Assembly (NCBI GenBank): GCA_015057315.1
Contig: SVER01000023.1
Location: 1 to 54,454 of the forward strand
DNA length: 54,454 nt
Direction of reading: 5' to 3'
Source of the DNA: Pseudobutyrivibrio ruminis
Lineage (GTDB): Bacteria; Bacillota; Clostridia; Lachnospirales; Lachnospiraceae
Of this stretch, positions 8,851 to 16,275 are shown piece after piece (position 1 is the first letter of the stretch; the number at the start of each line of letters is the position of its first letter). The position numbers and the translations under genes were made by a program. The notes beneath the pieces were generated by a model. That model made no database searches. It worked only from the letters and a program-made list of their open reading frames with translations, and had not been told where the DNA came from.

Positions 8851-8900
8851 CCTCATCCGTCGCCTGCAGCGACACCTTCCCCCATTAATTGTGGAAGGCT
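8851..8900 (-). repeat. Two-hairpin intergenic repeat, copy 2 (provides the VanW gene ribosome-binding site)
   Basis: CCTCATCC, hairpin 1 (GTCGC/GCGAC), ACCTTCC, then hairpin 2 with a longer loop (CCTTCC/GGAAGG) and GGCT. On the coding strand its end reads GGATGAGGG, placed 6 nt before the VanW gene ATG. Confidence 0.8.
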
Positions 8901-8906
8901 TCATTG

Positions 8907-8935
8907 TTGACATTAATAATCTATTAAAATAAACT
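8907..8935 (+). promoter_or_regulatory. Candidate promoter for the gene at 9064
   Basis: TTGACA (8907-8912), 17-bp spacer, TAAACT (8930-8935). The -35 is perfect and the -10 matches four of six. It would give a leader of about 120 nt that runs antisense through the miniprotein gene at 8935-9033. Confidence 0.45.
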
Positions 8936-9033
8936 TAAATTAAAGCAGAAGCAAATGTGGTAAATACCATACATACCACTACAACTACTAATATTATTCC
9001 AGCTATAAGCTGTTGTTTTTTTGATCTTTTCAT
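8935..9033 (-). CDS. 32-residue single-pass membrane miniprotein
   Basis: ATG at 9033 (minus strand) with GAGG 6 nt upstream, 32 codons, TAA. The peptide has a basic start (MKRSKKQQ), a continuous hydrophobic helix (LIAGIILVVVVVCMVFTTFA, residues 9-28) and a short tail (SALI). The basic-then-hydrophobic layout, plausible ribosome-binding site and clean frame argue for a real membrane microprotein, which short-ORF cutoffs would miss. Its function is unknown. It starts only 30 bp from the divergent gene at 9064, leaving no room for promoters between them, so its own promoter must lie inside that gene. Confidence 0.55.
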   Translation of the reverse strand: MKRSKKQQLIAGIILVVVVVCMVFTTFASALI

Positions 9034-9063
9034 AAAATACCTCGCATAAGTAAAGGAGAAACT

Positions 9064-9696
9064 ATGGGCTTCCCTATTTTACCTTTTTTCTTAATATTCC
9101 TAATCTGGCTTGCAATCAGAATCAAAACCCTAGATGCTAAGCAAGAACAGCAGGAGGAAGAATTCTGGGCTAAAGAAAAAGCGGCCCAAATAACCCCTGC
9201 AAAGGATATATCTAATCTAAGATATATTACCATTCCAATAGAGAAATTTCCATTAAATTTTAGTAATGATGAAAAAGTTATTGAGATTGAAAACCAGTTA
9301 AAGGAGCTTTCAACCCACAAGCTGCTTAATCTTTCAGGTGTTTCAAACACTGATTTAAAGCTTACCTACGGCACTTCTAACTTCGAAACAATGAGCCAGA
9401 TAGGTGAAGATTTCGATAAAGCATGCATTCTTTTAAATTCCTATGCCAAGGCTTTAGTAGAAGCTGGTATGGAAAATGATGCCGTAAATGTATTGGAATT
9501 TGCCATTGGCATTGGAACAGACATTAGTGAAAGCTACATTATGCTTTCTGATTGCTATAAAAAACGCTCACAGACAGAAAAGCTAAGCTTCCTTCGTGAG
9601 CGCATATTAAACAGTAACCTGTTATTAAAAAATTCTATTTTAAACAAAATCGATGACTCTACTGAGGAAGATTTCAGCACCAGCTCCCCAGAGTAA
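9064..9696 (+). CDS. Hypothetical membrane-anchored protein with a helical C-terminal domain
   Basis: A 210-residue protein, not recognised. Residues 3-18 are a hydrophobic N-terminal anchor (FPILPFFLIFLIWLAI). A charged linker follows (about 20-45, KQEQQEEEFWAKEKAA). The rest looks helical and TPR-like (about 125-190: AKALVEAGMENDAVNVLEFA then ESYIMLSDCYKKRSQ). A strong Shine-Dalgarno (AAAGGAG, 6 nt before ATG) fixes the start. Its 3' end overlaps the convergent gene ending at 9640 by 57 bp, so the last 18 codons are read on both strands. Confidence 0.75.
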   Translation: MGFPILPFFLIFLIWLAIRIKTLDAKQEQQEEEFWAKEKAAQITPAKDISNLRYITIPIEKFPLNFSNDEKVIEIENQLKELSTHKLLNLSGVSNTDLKLTYGTSNFETMSQIGEDFDKACILLNSYAKALVEAGMENDAVNVLEFAIGIGTDISESYIMLSDCYKKRSQTEKLSFLRERILNSNLLLKNSILNKIDDSTEEDFSTSSPE

Positions 9697-10224
9697 TGCT
9701 GCGCCTACTATGTAAGCTATAGTCTTCTTCTCAAAGCCAAAATGCATGCCTGTGTAAAGACCGCCAAGAACTACAAGTACAGATATTGCAAGAATAAGTG
9801 CAATAATCTGCCAAATGGTAGTGCCAACAAGCCCGCATGCACAACCTGCAGCTGCTGTATAAGCACTGGATACAATAACAATTCTGATGTAATCTAAAAC
9901 AATAAGAGCATCCCTTCTTTTTTCTTGAATGAATTCTCTTTTGATTGCCTTTACAATAAGTCTTAGGCCAAGTAGCACAAGAACTACTACAGCCACAATC
10001 TCCCCACGCTTTACAGGATTAGCAATGTAGCCATTAACAGCCATCAATCTACAGATTGCATAGCCCCCAAAATAAAAAACCAGTTCAGATACTGCAACCA
10101 CTGCGCAAGCAACAGCCACTGTCCTTTTCTTAAGGTCTGCTATCATTGCCCCTTGTATTTCCATTGCAGCAAAAACATCTAATAATATACCTGCTATAAT
10201 AAGCAAGTTTTCCAACCAAGTCAT
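9640..10224 (-). CDS. Small polytopic membrane protein, distantly MntP-like
   Basis: About six hydrophobic segments in 194 residues. The N-terminus (ENLLIIAGILLDVFAAMEIQGAM, here from residue 4) resembles the first helix of MntP-type manganese exporters, where an acidic residue and nearby Ala/Gly positions line the path. The rest has diverged, so transport of metal is only a possibility. ATG at 10224 is preferred over an upstream GTG, with GGAG about 10 nt before it. The gene overlaps the convergent gene at 9064-9696 by 57 bp. It follows the TetR-containing operon after a 126-bp gap. Confidence 0.65.
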   Translation of the reverse strand: MTWLENLLIIAGILLDVFAAMEIQGAMIADLKKRTVAVACAVVAVSELVFYFGGYAICRLMAVNGYIANPVKRGEIVAVVVLVLLGLRLIVKAIKREFIQEKRRDALIVLDYIRIVIVSSAYTAAAGCACGLVGTTIWQIIALILAISVLVVLGGLYTGMHFGFEKKTIAYIVGAALLWGAGAEIFLSRVIDFV

Positions 10225-10350
10225 AATATATTTACTCCATTTCACATTTATAACAGTTTGCTTAATAATAATAGCTTATTACATAGATTATATAAAATAT
10301 TCAATAATAAAAGCCTGTTTAAATAAAAACTACATTATCGTTCATTTGTA

Positions 10351-10923
10351 TTAGCGCTTTTTATTAGTAATAACCTCTATAATTGGGCTCCTAAATATCT
10401 TAATATATACATCTGCCAATTCTTCCACTGGCACATTCATCCCTCTTTTAATCCATTGGATGGTAACCCAGCTTATAGAATGTGCCAAAAACTCAGCCAC
10501 CAATTCCTTTTTAAGCCAACTGTAATCTGCCATTGCAGCCAAACTTTCTACATCAATGTATTTAAGAACTGCCTTTGCCACACACCTGTTATAGATTTCG
10601 TTAAATGAGTTCTGCCCTTCTAACGCTGCTGCTCTTTTGTAGAAATCCTTTTCCTTTTCCATGGTGGTAAGGATAAATGTTACACCTTCCTTTAGCATTC
10701 CATTTGAAAGAAGGGGATCCACAGGCGCAAACAATTCGTTAACAGTTATCCACTCAAGTAGCTCATATTTATCTTGAAAATGATTATAAAAGGTAGGTCT
10801 GATTACCCCTGCTTTATCTGTAATCTCTTTGATTGTTATTTTATCGATAGGCTTAATTGCCGCAAGCTCTTTTAAGCTTTCTGCAAGCACAATATCGATT
10901 GCATTCTGTGATTGATTATTCAT
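10351..10923 (-). CDS. TetR/AcrR family transcriptional regulator
   Basis: Dimeric repressor type. The N-terminal helix-turn-helix is clear (IKEITDKAGVIRPTFYNHFQ, about residues 37-56). The C-terminal part (about 70-190) is helical with no identifiable ligand signature and resembles the DhaS-like TetR group. ATG at 10923 follows GAGGAG at good spacing and overlaps the stop region of the preceding gene closely (stop at 10932). It is the last gene of a unit running DegV, DUF308 protein, small protein, TetR, so it may feed back on that operon; the palindrome at 12674-12692 is a candidate operator. Confidence 0.88.
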   Translation of the reverse strand: MNNQSQNAIDIVLAESLKELAAIKPIDKITIKEITDKAGVIRPTFYNHFQDKYELLEWITVNELFAPVDPLLSNGMLKEGVTFILTTMEKEKDFYKRAAALEGQNSFNEIYNRCVAKAVLKYIDVESLAAMADYSWLKKELVAEFLAHSISWVTIQWIKRGMNVPVEELADVYIKIFRSPIIEVITNKKR

Positions 10924-10931
10924 AATTCTCC

Positions 10932-11177
10932 TCAAGAATCTTCAAATTCAGCTGTAACGTAAAATCCCTTTGGGGTCTCCTTAACATCTATAACCTTAGC
11001 CTCGGTCTTACCGTTTACAGTTTTGAGTCTTTCTAGTGTTGTATAATTTGCGGACATAGCATAAGACCTTCCTAACACATAATAATATGAGTTAGAAAGG
11101 GCATATTCGGTAACCGGAAGCACATCCCCTACCTCAAGCAGACCTGTGCGTTCCATTTTAAATTCCATTTGTCTCAT
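10932..11177 (-). CDS. Small hypothetical protein
   Basis: Not recognised; 81 residues from the ATG at 11177. The sequence looks like a small beta-rich cytosolic protein (LLEVGDVLPVTEYALSNSYY, then KVIDVKETPKGFYVTAEFED), with no signal peptide or membrane span. The chosen ATG is one nucleotide after the DUF308 gene stop codon; longer in-frame starts would overlap that gene. It is clearly inside the operon, and the tight spacing supports it being real. The small size and context suggest an accessory or regulatory role, but nothing more can be said. Confidence 0.6.
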   Translation of the reverse strand: MRQMEFKMERTGLLEVGDVLPVTEYALSNSYYYVLGRSYAMSANYTTLERLKTVNGKTEAKVIDVKETPKGFYVTAEFEDS

Positions 11178-11178
11178 T

Positions 11179-11751
11179 TTAGATATCTTCCTCTCTGGTG
11201 ATAGTTCCATCTACAACAGAACCAGTGGCCTTTCTAACAGAGTGAACAATACCAAAATCTGTAATGCCATCCCAGATAAGCATAATCCCTATTATTCTTG
11301 TAGCAAGACTAACTACCTGAAATGCTGCACCTATACAAATAATTCCAAAGACTATATTAACAGCAGCAAGTACAAAGCTAATCCAAAAATTAGAAGCCTT
11401 AGCTCTGGCAGCCTCAACTGCCATTCCTAAATCCTGCACCCCGTGTATAACAAGAATTACTCCGATTGCAATTGGAATAATGCTTATTATCTTACCTGAG
11501 TCGTTAAAAAGCCAAATTCCTACGATAAGTATCATCATACCAACAGCTATTCCAAGGGCATTATCTACACCATGCTCAATAAGCTGATTTACAACAACAA
11601 ATATTCCCGAAAGAATAATGATAGCTGCTATCACCTTGCTTATAGTAGCCAAGCTTTCAACAGGAAATACTAAAAGCAAAATTCCAATGACCATAGTAAA
11701 AACTGCAGGTATTGTAATGTTTAATCTAAACTCTTTAATCTTATCCTTCAT
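11179..11751 (-). CDS. DUF308 (HdeD-like) membrane protein
   Basis: A 190-residue integral membrane protein with six predicted hydrophobic helices arranged as repeated pairs (for example TMVIGILLLVFPVESLATIS, then VIAAIIILSGIFVVVNQLI). This pattern and the GI...W..G..D motifs (WDGITDFGIV near the C-terminus) fit the DUF308/HdeD family, known in enterobacteria from acid stress; the role in Clostridia is unknown. Its ATG is 3 nt after the DegV stop codon, so both are co-transcribed. Confidence 0.8.
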   Translation of the reverse strand: MKDKIKEFRLNITIPAVFTMVIGILLLVFPVESLATISKVIAAIIILSGIFVVVNQLIEHGVDNALGIAVGMMILIVGIWLFNDSGKIISIIPIAIGVILVIHGVQDLGMAVEAARAKASNFWISFVLAAVNIVFGIICIGAAFQVVSLATRIIGIMLIWDGITDFGIVHSVRKATGSVVDGTITREEDI

Positions 11752-11754
11752 AGC

Positions 11755-12642
11755 TTAGTTCTCCTTTTTGCCACCCCAGAAACCAATAGCAACTGTACCA
11801 GGGCCTGTATGCGCACCGATTGTAGGACCAATATCGAATATACGAACCTTTTCCTTCATCTTAGGAAATGCCTCTTCTAACATGTCAGCCATCTCCCTGG
11901 CATCATCCATACACACTGAATGTGTGATAAAGATATTCTGATCATAGTCAGCTCCGTTTTCAATACGCTCCTTGATAGCTGCAAGGCAAGCCTTCTTAAC
12001 CATCTTCTTACCACGACACTTCTGTCTAGGAATAAGCTTTCCTTCATTATTGATATTAAGCAGTGGACAGATATTAAGGGCTGTACCAAACCAACCAGAG
12101 ACCTTAGAAATTCTACCACCTCTGATAAAGAAGGTAAGGTCTGTGGTAAAGAACCATGTATTCTGATTCTGAATATTATCCTCAGTCCATTTAACAAGCT
12201 CATCAAAGCTATATCCCTCATCACGAAGTGAAGCAAGCTTATCCATAAATAAGCCATAGCCTGCCGAAGCAGTAAGGCTGTCAAACACTACTATCTTCCT
12301 TTCAGGGAATTCCTCTGAAAGCTCCTCAGCTGCAATACGGGCTGAATTAATAACACCTGAAATACCACTGGATAATGTAAGATGAATAACATCCTTACCC
12401 TGCTCTAAAAACTTTCTAAAATACTGGGTAAACTCATCTGCATTAACCTGTGATGTCTTTGTCATAGCACCATCAACCATTGCCTGGTAAAAATTCTGTG
12501 GTGACATAGTCTGATACAAATCATCCTTATATGCCTTATCATCCAAATAATAGTGAAAGCAAATATACTGGATATCTCTTTCCTTTAAAAACTCATCTGT
12601 AACATCTGCTGTTGAACAGCAACTAATAATATAATCTCCCAT
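11755..12642 (-). CDS. DegV family fatty-acid-binding protein
   Basis: DegV/FakB-type protein of 295 residues. DegV proteins bind a single fatty acid; some (FakB) present it to the kinase FakA for phosphorylation and entry into phospholipid. Family marks are the N-terminal ISCCSTADVTDEFLKERDI, the loop MVDGAMTKTSQVNADEF (about 55-71), LTLSSGISGVINSARIAAEE (about 90-109) and the C-terminal IGPTIGAHTGPGTVAIGFWG. No FakA partner is in view. It heads the operon with the DUF308, small and TetR genes, and a promoter with a palindrome over its -10 lies just upstream. Confidence 0.93.
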   Translation of the reverse strand: MGDYIISCCSTADVTDEFLKERDIQYICFHYYLDDKAYKDDLYQTMSPQNFYQAMVDGAMTKTSQVNADEFTQYFRKFLEQGKDVIHLTLSSGISGVINSARIAAEELSEEFPERKIVVFDSLTASAGYGLFMDKLASLRDEGYSFDELVKWTEDNIQNQNTWFFTTDLTFFIRGGRISKVSGWFGTALNICPLLNINNEGKLIPRQKCRGKKMVKKACLAAIKERIENGADYDQNIFITHSVCMDDAREMADMLEEAFPKMKEKVRIFDIGPTIGAHTGPGTVAIGFWGGKKEN

Positions 12643-12673
12643 AACATCATCCTATTCTAATAAAGTTTAACCT

Positions 12674-12708
12674 GTTTGAGTATAACTCAAACCACCCATC
12701 AAATGCAA
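12674..12708 (-). promoter_or_regulatory. DegV operon promoter with a palindromic operator over the -10
   Basis: TTGCAT (complement of 12703-12708), 18-bp spacer, TATACT (complement of 12679-12684). A perfect inverted repeat GTTTGAGT-ATA-ACTCAAAC covers 12674-12692, so a bound regulator would block the -10. The TetR protein at the end of the same operon is the obvious candidate, by context only. Confidence 0.5.
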
Positions 12709-12737
12709 TAAGCCAGCAGATTTCTCTACTGGCTTAT
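12708..12737 (-). terminator. Candidate terminator of the arabinan importer/abfA operon
   Basis: Nine-bp stem ATAAGCCAG/CTGGCTTAT (12708-12716 with 12729-12737), extended by further pairs, about 40 nt after the abfA stop. The following T tract on the minus strand is weak (TGCATTTG), so ending may be partial. Confidence 0.6.
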
Positions 12738-12775
12738 CGGAATTTATTATATGGAAGGATTTATGAAAAAGAAAG

Positions 12776-14296
12776 TTACTTGTTTAGGCGAATGCTAACA
12801 ACTGAGCACTTAGGAAGTGTTACCTTAATGCCTTCAGCTGTCTTAGCGTAATCCTTAAATTCCTGCTCCTTAACAACCTCTGGATTCTCAAATGTGTTGT
12901 GTGCAGCCATTGAGCCTGTAACATAAACAGCTTCGCAAACATTATATGAACCGCCGTCCTTTGTAAGCTGAATTTCTACATCCTCTGTAGCCTCAAGAGA
13001 GTTGTTCGTAAGAGTAATTGTGATTACACCATTTGCATCCTCAGATACTGATTCAAATACCTTTGGAAGCTCATTCTTTCCAGCGCCTACTGTACCATTT
13101 TCAAGTAAGTCACTGCCAAGGAGAGTAGCGCCCTGGTGATGACGATACATCTTAAATACATAGTAAGTAGGTGTTTTAATCATCTTCTCACCATCTGTAA
13201 GCATTACAGACTGGAGAACGTTAATCATCTGTGCAATACATGCCATCTTTACGCGGTCTGAGTGCTTGTTAAAGATATTAAGGTTCATACCTGCAACAAG
13301 TGCATCACGCATAGTGTTCTGCTGATATAAGAAGCCTGGATTTGTGCCTGGCTCTACATCTGTCCAGATTCCCCACTCATCAATCATGAGGCCAATCTTC
13401 TTTTCTGGGTCATACTGATCCATGATTGCACCGTGCTTGTTGATAAGCTCTTCCATGAAGTAGCTACGCTTAAGTGTCTGGTAGAATACTTCCTCTGTGA
13501 AATCTGTAGCGCTCCCCTTGATGTTCCAATCATCCTCTGTCTCTGGAAGTGTATAGTAATGAAGTGAAAGACCATCCATAAAGCCGTGGAACTGTGCTGG
13601 TGTGTGGTCGAAGCAAGTATCAAGTACTTCCTTTGTCCAGTGATAATCATCTACATTAGCACCGCAGGCAATCTTTGCAATAGGCTTGTTGCCATTGTAA
13701 TTTCTTACATAAGTCTGGTAACGTCTATACTCATCTGCATAGTGCTGAGGGCGCATGTTTCCACCACATCCCCAGTTTTCGTTACCAACGCCAATATAAT
13801 CTACTACCCATGGCTCCTCATGACCATTAGCCTTACGAAGATCTGCCATTGGAGAAACTCCGTTGAAGGTCATGTACTCTACCCATTCGCTCATTTCGCG
13901 AACAGTACCTGAACCTAAATTCGCATTTACGTATGTCTTACATCCAAGCTGTCTACAAAGCTCGAAGAACTCATGTGTACCAAAGCTGTTGTCCTCTACA
14001 ACACCACCCCAGTGTGTGTTAATCATCTTCTTACGATTTTCCTTTGGACCAATTCCGTCCATCCAGTGATACTCATCTGCGAAGCATCCACCTGGCCAGC
14101 GAAGAACTGGTACCTTCATTTCTTTAAGAGCTTCTACTACATCTGTACGCATTCCGTTTACGTTAGGAATGTCGCTGTTTTCACCTACATAAAGTCCCTC
14201 ATAGATGCAACGGCCCAAGTGCTCAGAAAAATGTCCATAGATTTCTGGGGCAATGGTGCTCTTTTTGTTTTCGTTGTTAATTACTAATTTTGCCAT
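12776..14296 (-). CDS. abfA: Intracellular GH51 alpha-L-arabinofuranosidase
   Basis: Releases L-arabinose from the non-reducing ends of arabino-oligosaccharides with retention of configuration. The 506-residue length is normal for GH51. The N-terminus IAPEIYGHFSEHLGRCIYEG, the acid/base Glu173 in GVGNENWGCGG and the nucleophile Glu307 in IDEWGIW are all present. The (beta/alpha)8 domain is followed by a C-terminal beta domain (about 400-506). There is no signal peptide, so it acts on imported oligosaccharides. It follows the two ABC permease genes, separated by a hairpin-rich 142-bp gap, and has a good Shine-Dalgarno (AAAGGAG). B. subtilis uses the same logic with AraNPQ and AbfA. Confidence 0.96.
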   Translation of the reverse strand: MAKLVINNENKKSTIAPEIYGHFSEHLGRCIYEGLYVGENSDIPNVNGMRTDVVEALKEMKVPVLRWPGGCFADEYHWMDGIGPKENRKKMINTHWGGVVEDNSFGTHEFFELCRQLGCKTYVNANLGSGTVREMSEWVEYMTFNGVSPMADLRKANGHEEPWVVDYIGVGNENWGCGGNMRPQHYADEYRRYQTYVRNYNGNKPIAKIACGANVDDYHWTKEVLDTCFDHTPAQFHGFMDGLSLHYYTLPETEDDWNIKGSATDFTEEVFYQTLKRSYFMEELINKHGAIMDQYDPEKKIGLMIDEWGIWTDVEPGTNPGFLYQQNTMRDALVAGMNLNIFNKHSDRVKMACIAQMINVLQSVMLTDGEKMIKTPTYYVFKMYRHHQGATLLGSDLLENGTVGAGKNELPKVFESVSEDANGVITITLTNNSLEATEDVEIQLTKDGGSYNVCEAVYVTGSMAAHNTFENPEVVKEQEFKDYAKTAEGIKVTLPKCSVVSIRLNK

Positions 14297-14340
14297 ATTC
14301 TCTCCTTTATAGTCTTGCTCATTGGCTAGCCACTACTTTT

Positions 14341-14430
14341 TGGCAGTCTACGGGAAGACGCACCATTTAAGATTGCCTCCGGCAATGGGGTGCGTCGTGG
14401 GAGACATTTTGCAAAATCAAGTTTTGCAAA
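14341..14430. repeat. Double-hairpin intergenic element between permease and abfA
   Basis: Two strong stems lie side by side. One pairs GACGCACC near 14356 with GGTGCGTC near 14389. The other pairs GGAGAtATTTTGCAAAA with TTTTGCAAAATgTCTCC (roughly 14401-14440). The second is an almost perfect 17-bp stem right after the permease stop codon, but without a T tract. It may stabilise the upstream mRNA or reduce read-through into abfA. The GCACCAT(T/C)TAAG segment also occurs in the element near 6033, hinting at a common origin. Confidence 0.55.
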
Positions 14431-14438
14431 ATATCTCC

Positions 14439-15308
14439 TTATCCTTTAACGGCACCTGCTGTCATACCATCAATGATGTACTTCTGGAAGATCAGGAAGA
14501 TTATGAATATTGGAAGGATTCCAAACATTGATCCTGCAATAAGTACATCATAGTTGTTGCCGTATGGTGTAAGTAATGTATTAAGTCCGATTGGAAGTGT
14601 GAATTTCTCAGCTCCCTTTAGTACAAGCAGTGGCCAAAGAATAGCATTCCATGCACCCATAGCGCTTAAGATACCCATTGATGCAAAGGCTGGCTTTGCA
14701 AGTGGAAGGATGATTCTTACAGAAATACCATATTCGCTACAGCCATCGATACGCGCTGCATCAAGCAAATCCTTAGGAAGTCCTGATAAGTACTGTCTAA
14801 AGAAGAAAATTGTTGATGCTGAACAAAGTCCAATGATAATTACACCTACATAAGTATCTATAAGCTTAAGTGCTATGATTTCCTTATATAATGGAAGCAT
14901 AAGGATTTCAAAAGGTACCATCATTGTTGCAAGTACTATTGTAAAGAGCAGATTCTTAAATCTGAACTCATACATTGTTAAACCATAAGCAACAAAATAG
15001 CAGATTATAAGTGTAAGTGCTACCGAAATAATGGTAATTAATAACGAATTCTTGTACCACATGAAATATTTAACACTATCAGCGTTACCGCTAAATAAGT
15101 ATTTGTAGTTGTCAAGATTCATTGTGGTAACATTCAAATCTATTGAAAGTCCCCTACGAATAAGCTCTGTACCAGGTCTAAATGAAGCAAGTAAACCTGC
15201 AAATACAGGAAAAATGATTATTAAACAAAGGATTGCAAAAAATCCTGTTCCAAGTACTGTGCCCACAACTCTTTTAGGAGAGCTAGCCATTGTCTTTTGC
15301 TTTGCCAT
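14439..15308 (-). CDS. Carbohydrate ABC transporter permease (MalG/AraQ type)
   Basis: Second membrane subunit of a CUT1 sugar importer, 289 residues, six predicted helices. The EAA loop that contacts the ATPase is EYGISVRIILPLAKPAFASM (about 194-213, preceded by AARIDGCS). The extended N-terminus and the C-terminal FLIFQKYIIDGMTAGAVKG are typical of the MalG side. It lies one nucleotide downstream of the MalF-type permease stop. No ATPase gene is in the locus, so a shared MsmX-like ATPase encoded elsewhere is likely, as for many Firmicutes CUT1 systems. Confidence 0.94.
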   Translation of the reverse strand: MAKQKTMASSPKRVVGTVLGTGFFAILCLIIIFPVFAGLLASFRPGTELIRRGLSIDLNVTTMNLDNYKYLFSGNADSVKYFMWYKNSLLITIISVALTLIICYFVAYGLTMYEFRFKNLLFTIVLATMMVPFEILMLPLYKEIIALKLIDTYVGVIIIGLCSASTIFFFRQYLSGLPKDLLDAARIDGCSEYGISVRIILPLAKPAFASMGILSAMGAWNAILWPLLVLKGAEKFTLPIGLNTLLTPYGNNYDVLIAGSMFGILPIFIIFLIFQKYIIDGMTAGAVKG

Positions 15309-15309
15309 A

Positions 15310-16206
15310 TTAATCCTCTCCCTTCTTGAATGTACCGTTCATGATAAGCTGTGCAAAGTTGATAATAAGTGCTACTACAAGAAGTACTACACCTACTGCA
15401 CATGCATAACCCATATCATTCTTTTCAATACCACGCTTGTATAGGTATCCTACAATTGTAAGACCGATGTTGTTTGGTGATGAATTTCCTGCCCATAACA
15501 TGTATGATTCAAGGAACATTGCAAGACCAGCATATACTGAAATTGTAAGTACATATACTGTTGTTGGCTTAAGAAGTGGAAGTGTTACATACTTGAACTT
15601 CTGCCATCCTGTTGCACCGTCAATATCGGCAGCTTCATATAGTGAAGTATCGATTGATTTAAGACCTGAAAGGAAATAGAGCATATTTACACCTGTCCAT
15701 CTCCAGCAGGCTACGATTAAGAGGGCGAGCATACCTGACCAGCCCATCTTTAACCATTTATATGTTCCAAGGCCTAAAGCCGCTGTAATCATGTTCATCT
15801 GACCTGTTGTGTACTCTGTAAACATCAGGCGGAATAATGTACCAGAAATAACTACTGATGTTAATGCTGGCATGTAAAGAATAGCTTTCCATACGCCCTT
15901 TGCCTTTACCAAATTGCTATCAAGAAGCACTGCAAAAAGCATTGGGAATGGAATAAGAAGGACTAATGTGAAAAACATGTATTTAACACTGTTCCATACT
16001 GCAATATGGAATACATTGTCCTTGAGAAGCTTTGCATAGTTTGCAAAACCAACCCAATCAGATTTGATTGCTCCTATATCCTGGAAGCTCATTGTGAAAG
16101 CTGTAATAAGGGGATAAACCCAGAAAAAGAAAAAGCTTAAAATAAAAGGTAAAACAAATACGTATGGTGCCACCTTCTGAGAGTATAAAAAGTTCTTGAT
16201 CTTCAT
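15310..16206 (-). CDS. Carbohydrate ABC transporter permease (MalF/AraP type)
   Basis: First membrane subunit of the CUT1 importer, 298 residues. Six helices are predicted (the first at about 14-34, VAPYVFVLPFILSFFFFWVY). The EAA loop reads EAADIDGATGWQKFKYVTLPLLKP (about 191-214 in two adjoining pieces). It stands between the solute-binding protein and the MalG-type subunit. A terminator-like hairpin in the 69-bp gap upstream probably lowers its expression relative to the binding protein. Substrate assignment to arabino-oligosaccharides rests on neighbours only. Confidence 0.94.
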   Translation of the reverse strand: MKIKNFLYSQKVAPYVFVLPFILSFFFFWVYPLITAFTMSFQDIGAIKSDWVGFANYAKLLKDNVFHIAVWNSVKYMFFTLVLLIPFPMLFAVLLDSNLVKAKGVWKAILYMPALTSVVISGTLFRLMFTEYTTGQMNMITAALGLGTYKWLKMGWSGMLALLIVACWRWTGVNMLYFLSGLKSIDTSLYEAADIDGATGWQKFKYVTLPLLKPTTVYVLTISVYAGLAMFLESYMLWAGNSSPNNIGLTIVGYLYKRGIEKNDMGYACAVGVVLLVVALIINFAQLIMNGTFKKGED

Positions 16207-16221
16207 AACGCACCTTTCTCC

Positions 16222-16260
16222 ATTTTTAAAAATTGGGATGCCTGCCTAGGCCGGCATCCC
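16222..16260 (-). terminator. Attenuator-like hairpin between binding protein and permease genes
   Basis: Stem GGGATGCC/GGCATCCC (16235-16242 with 16253-16260), further paired inside, followed on the minus strand by AATTTTTAAAA. It lies 15 nt after the binding-protein stop. Such partial terminators commonly set the high binding-protein to permease ratio. Confidence 0.75.
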
Positions 16261-16275
16261 GTAAAAAATATTTCC

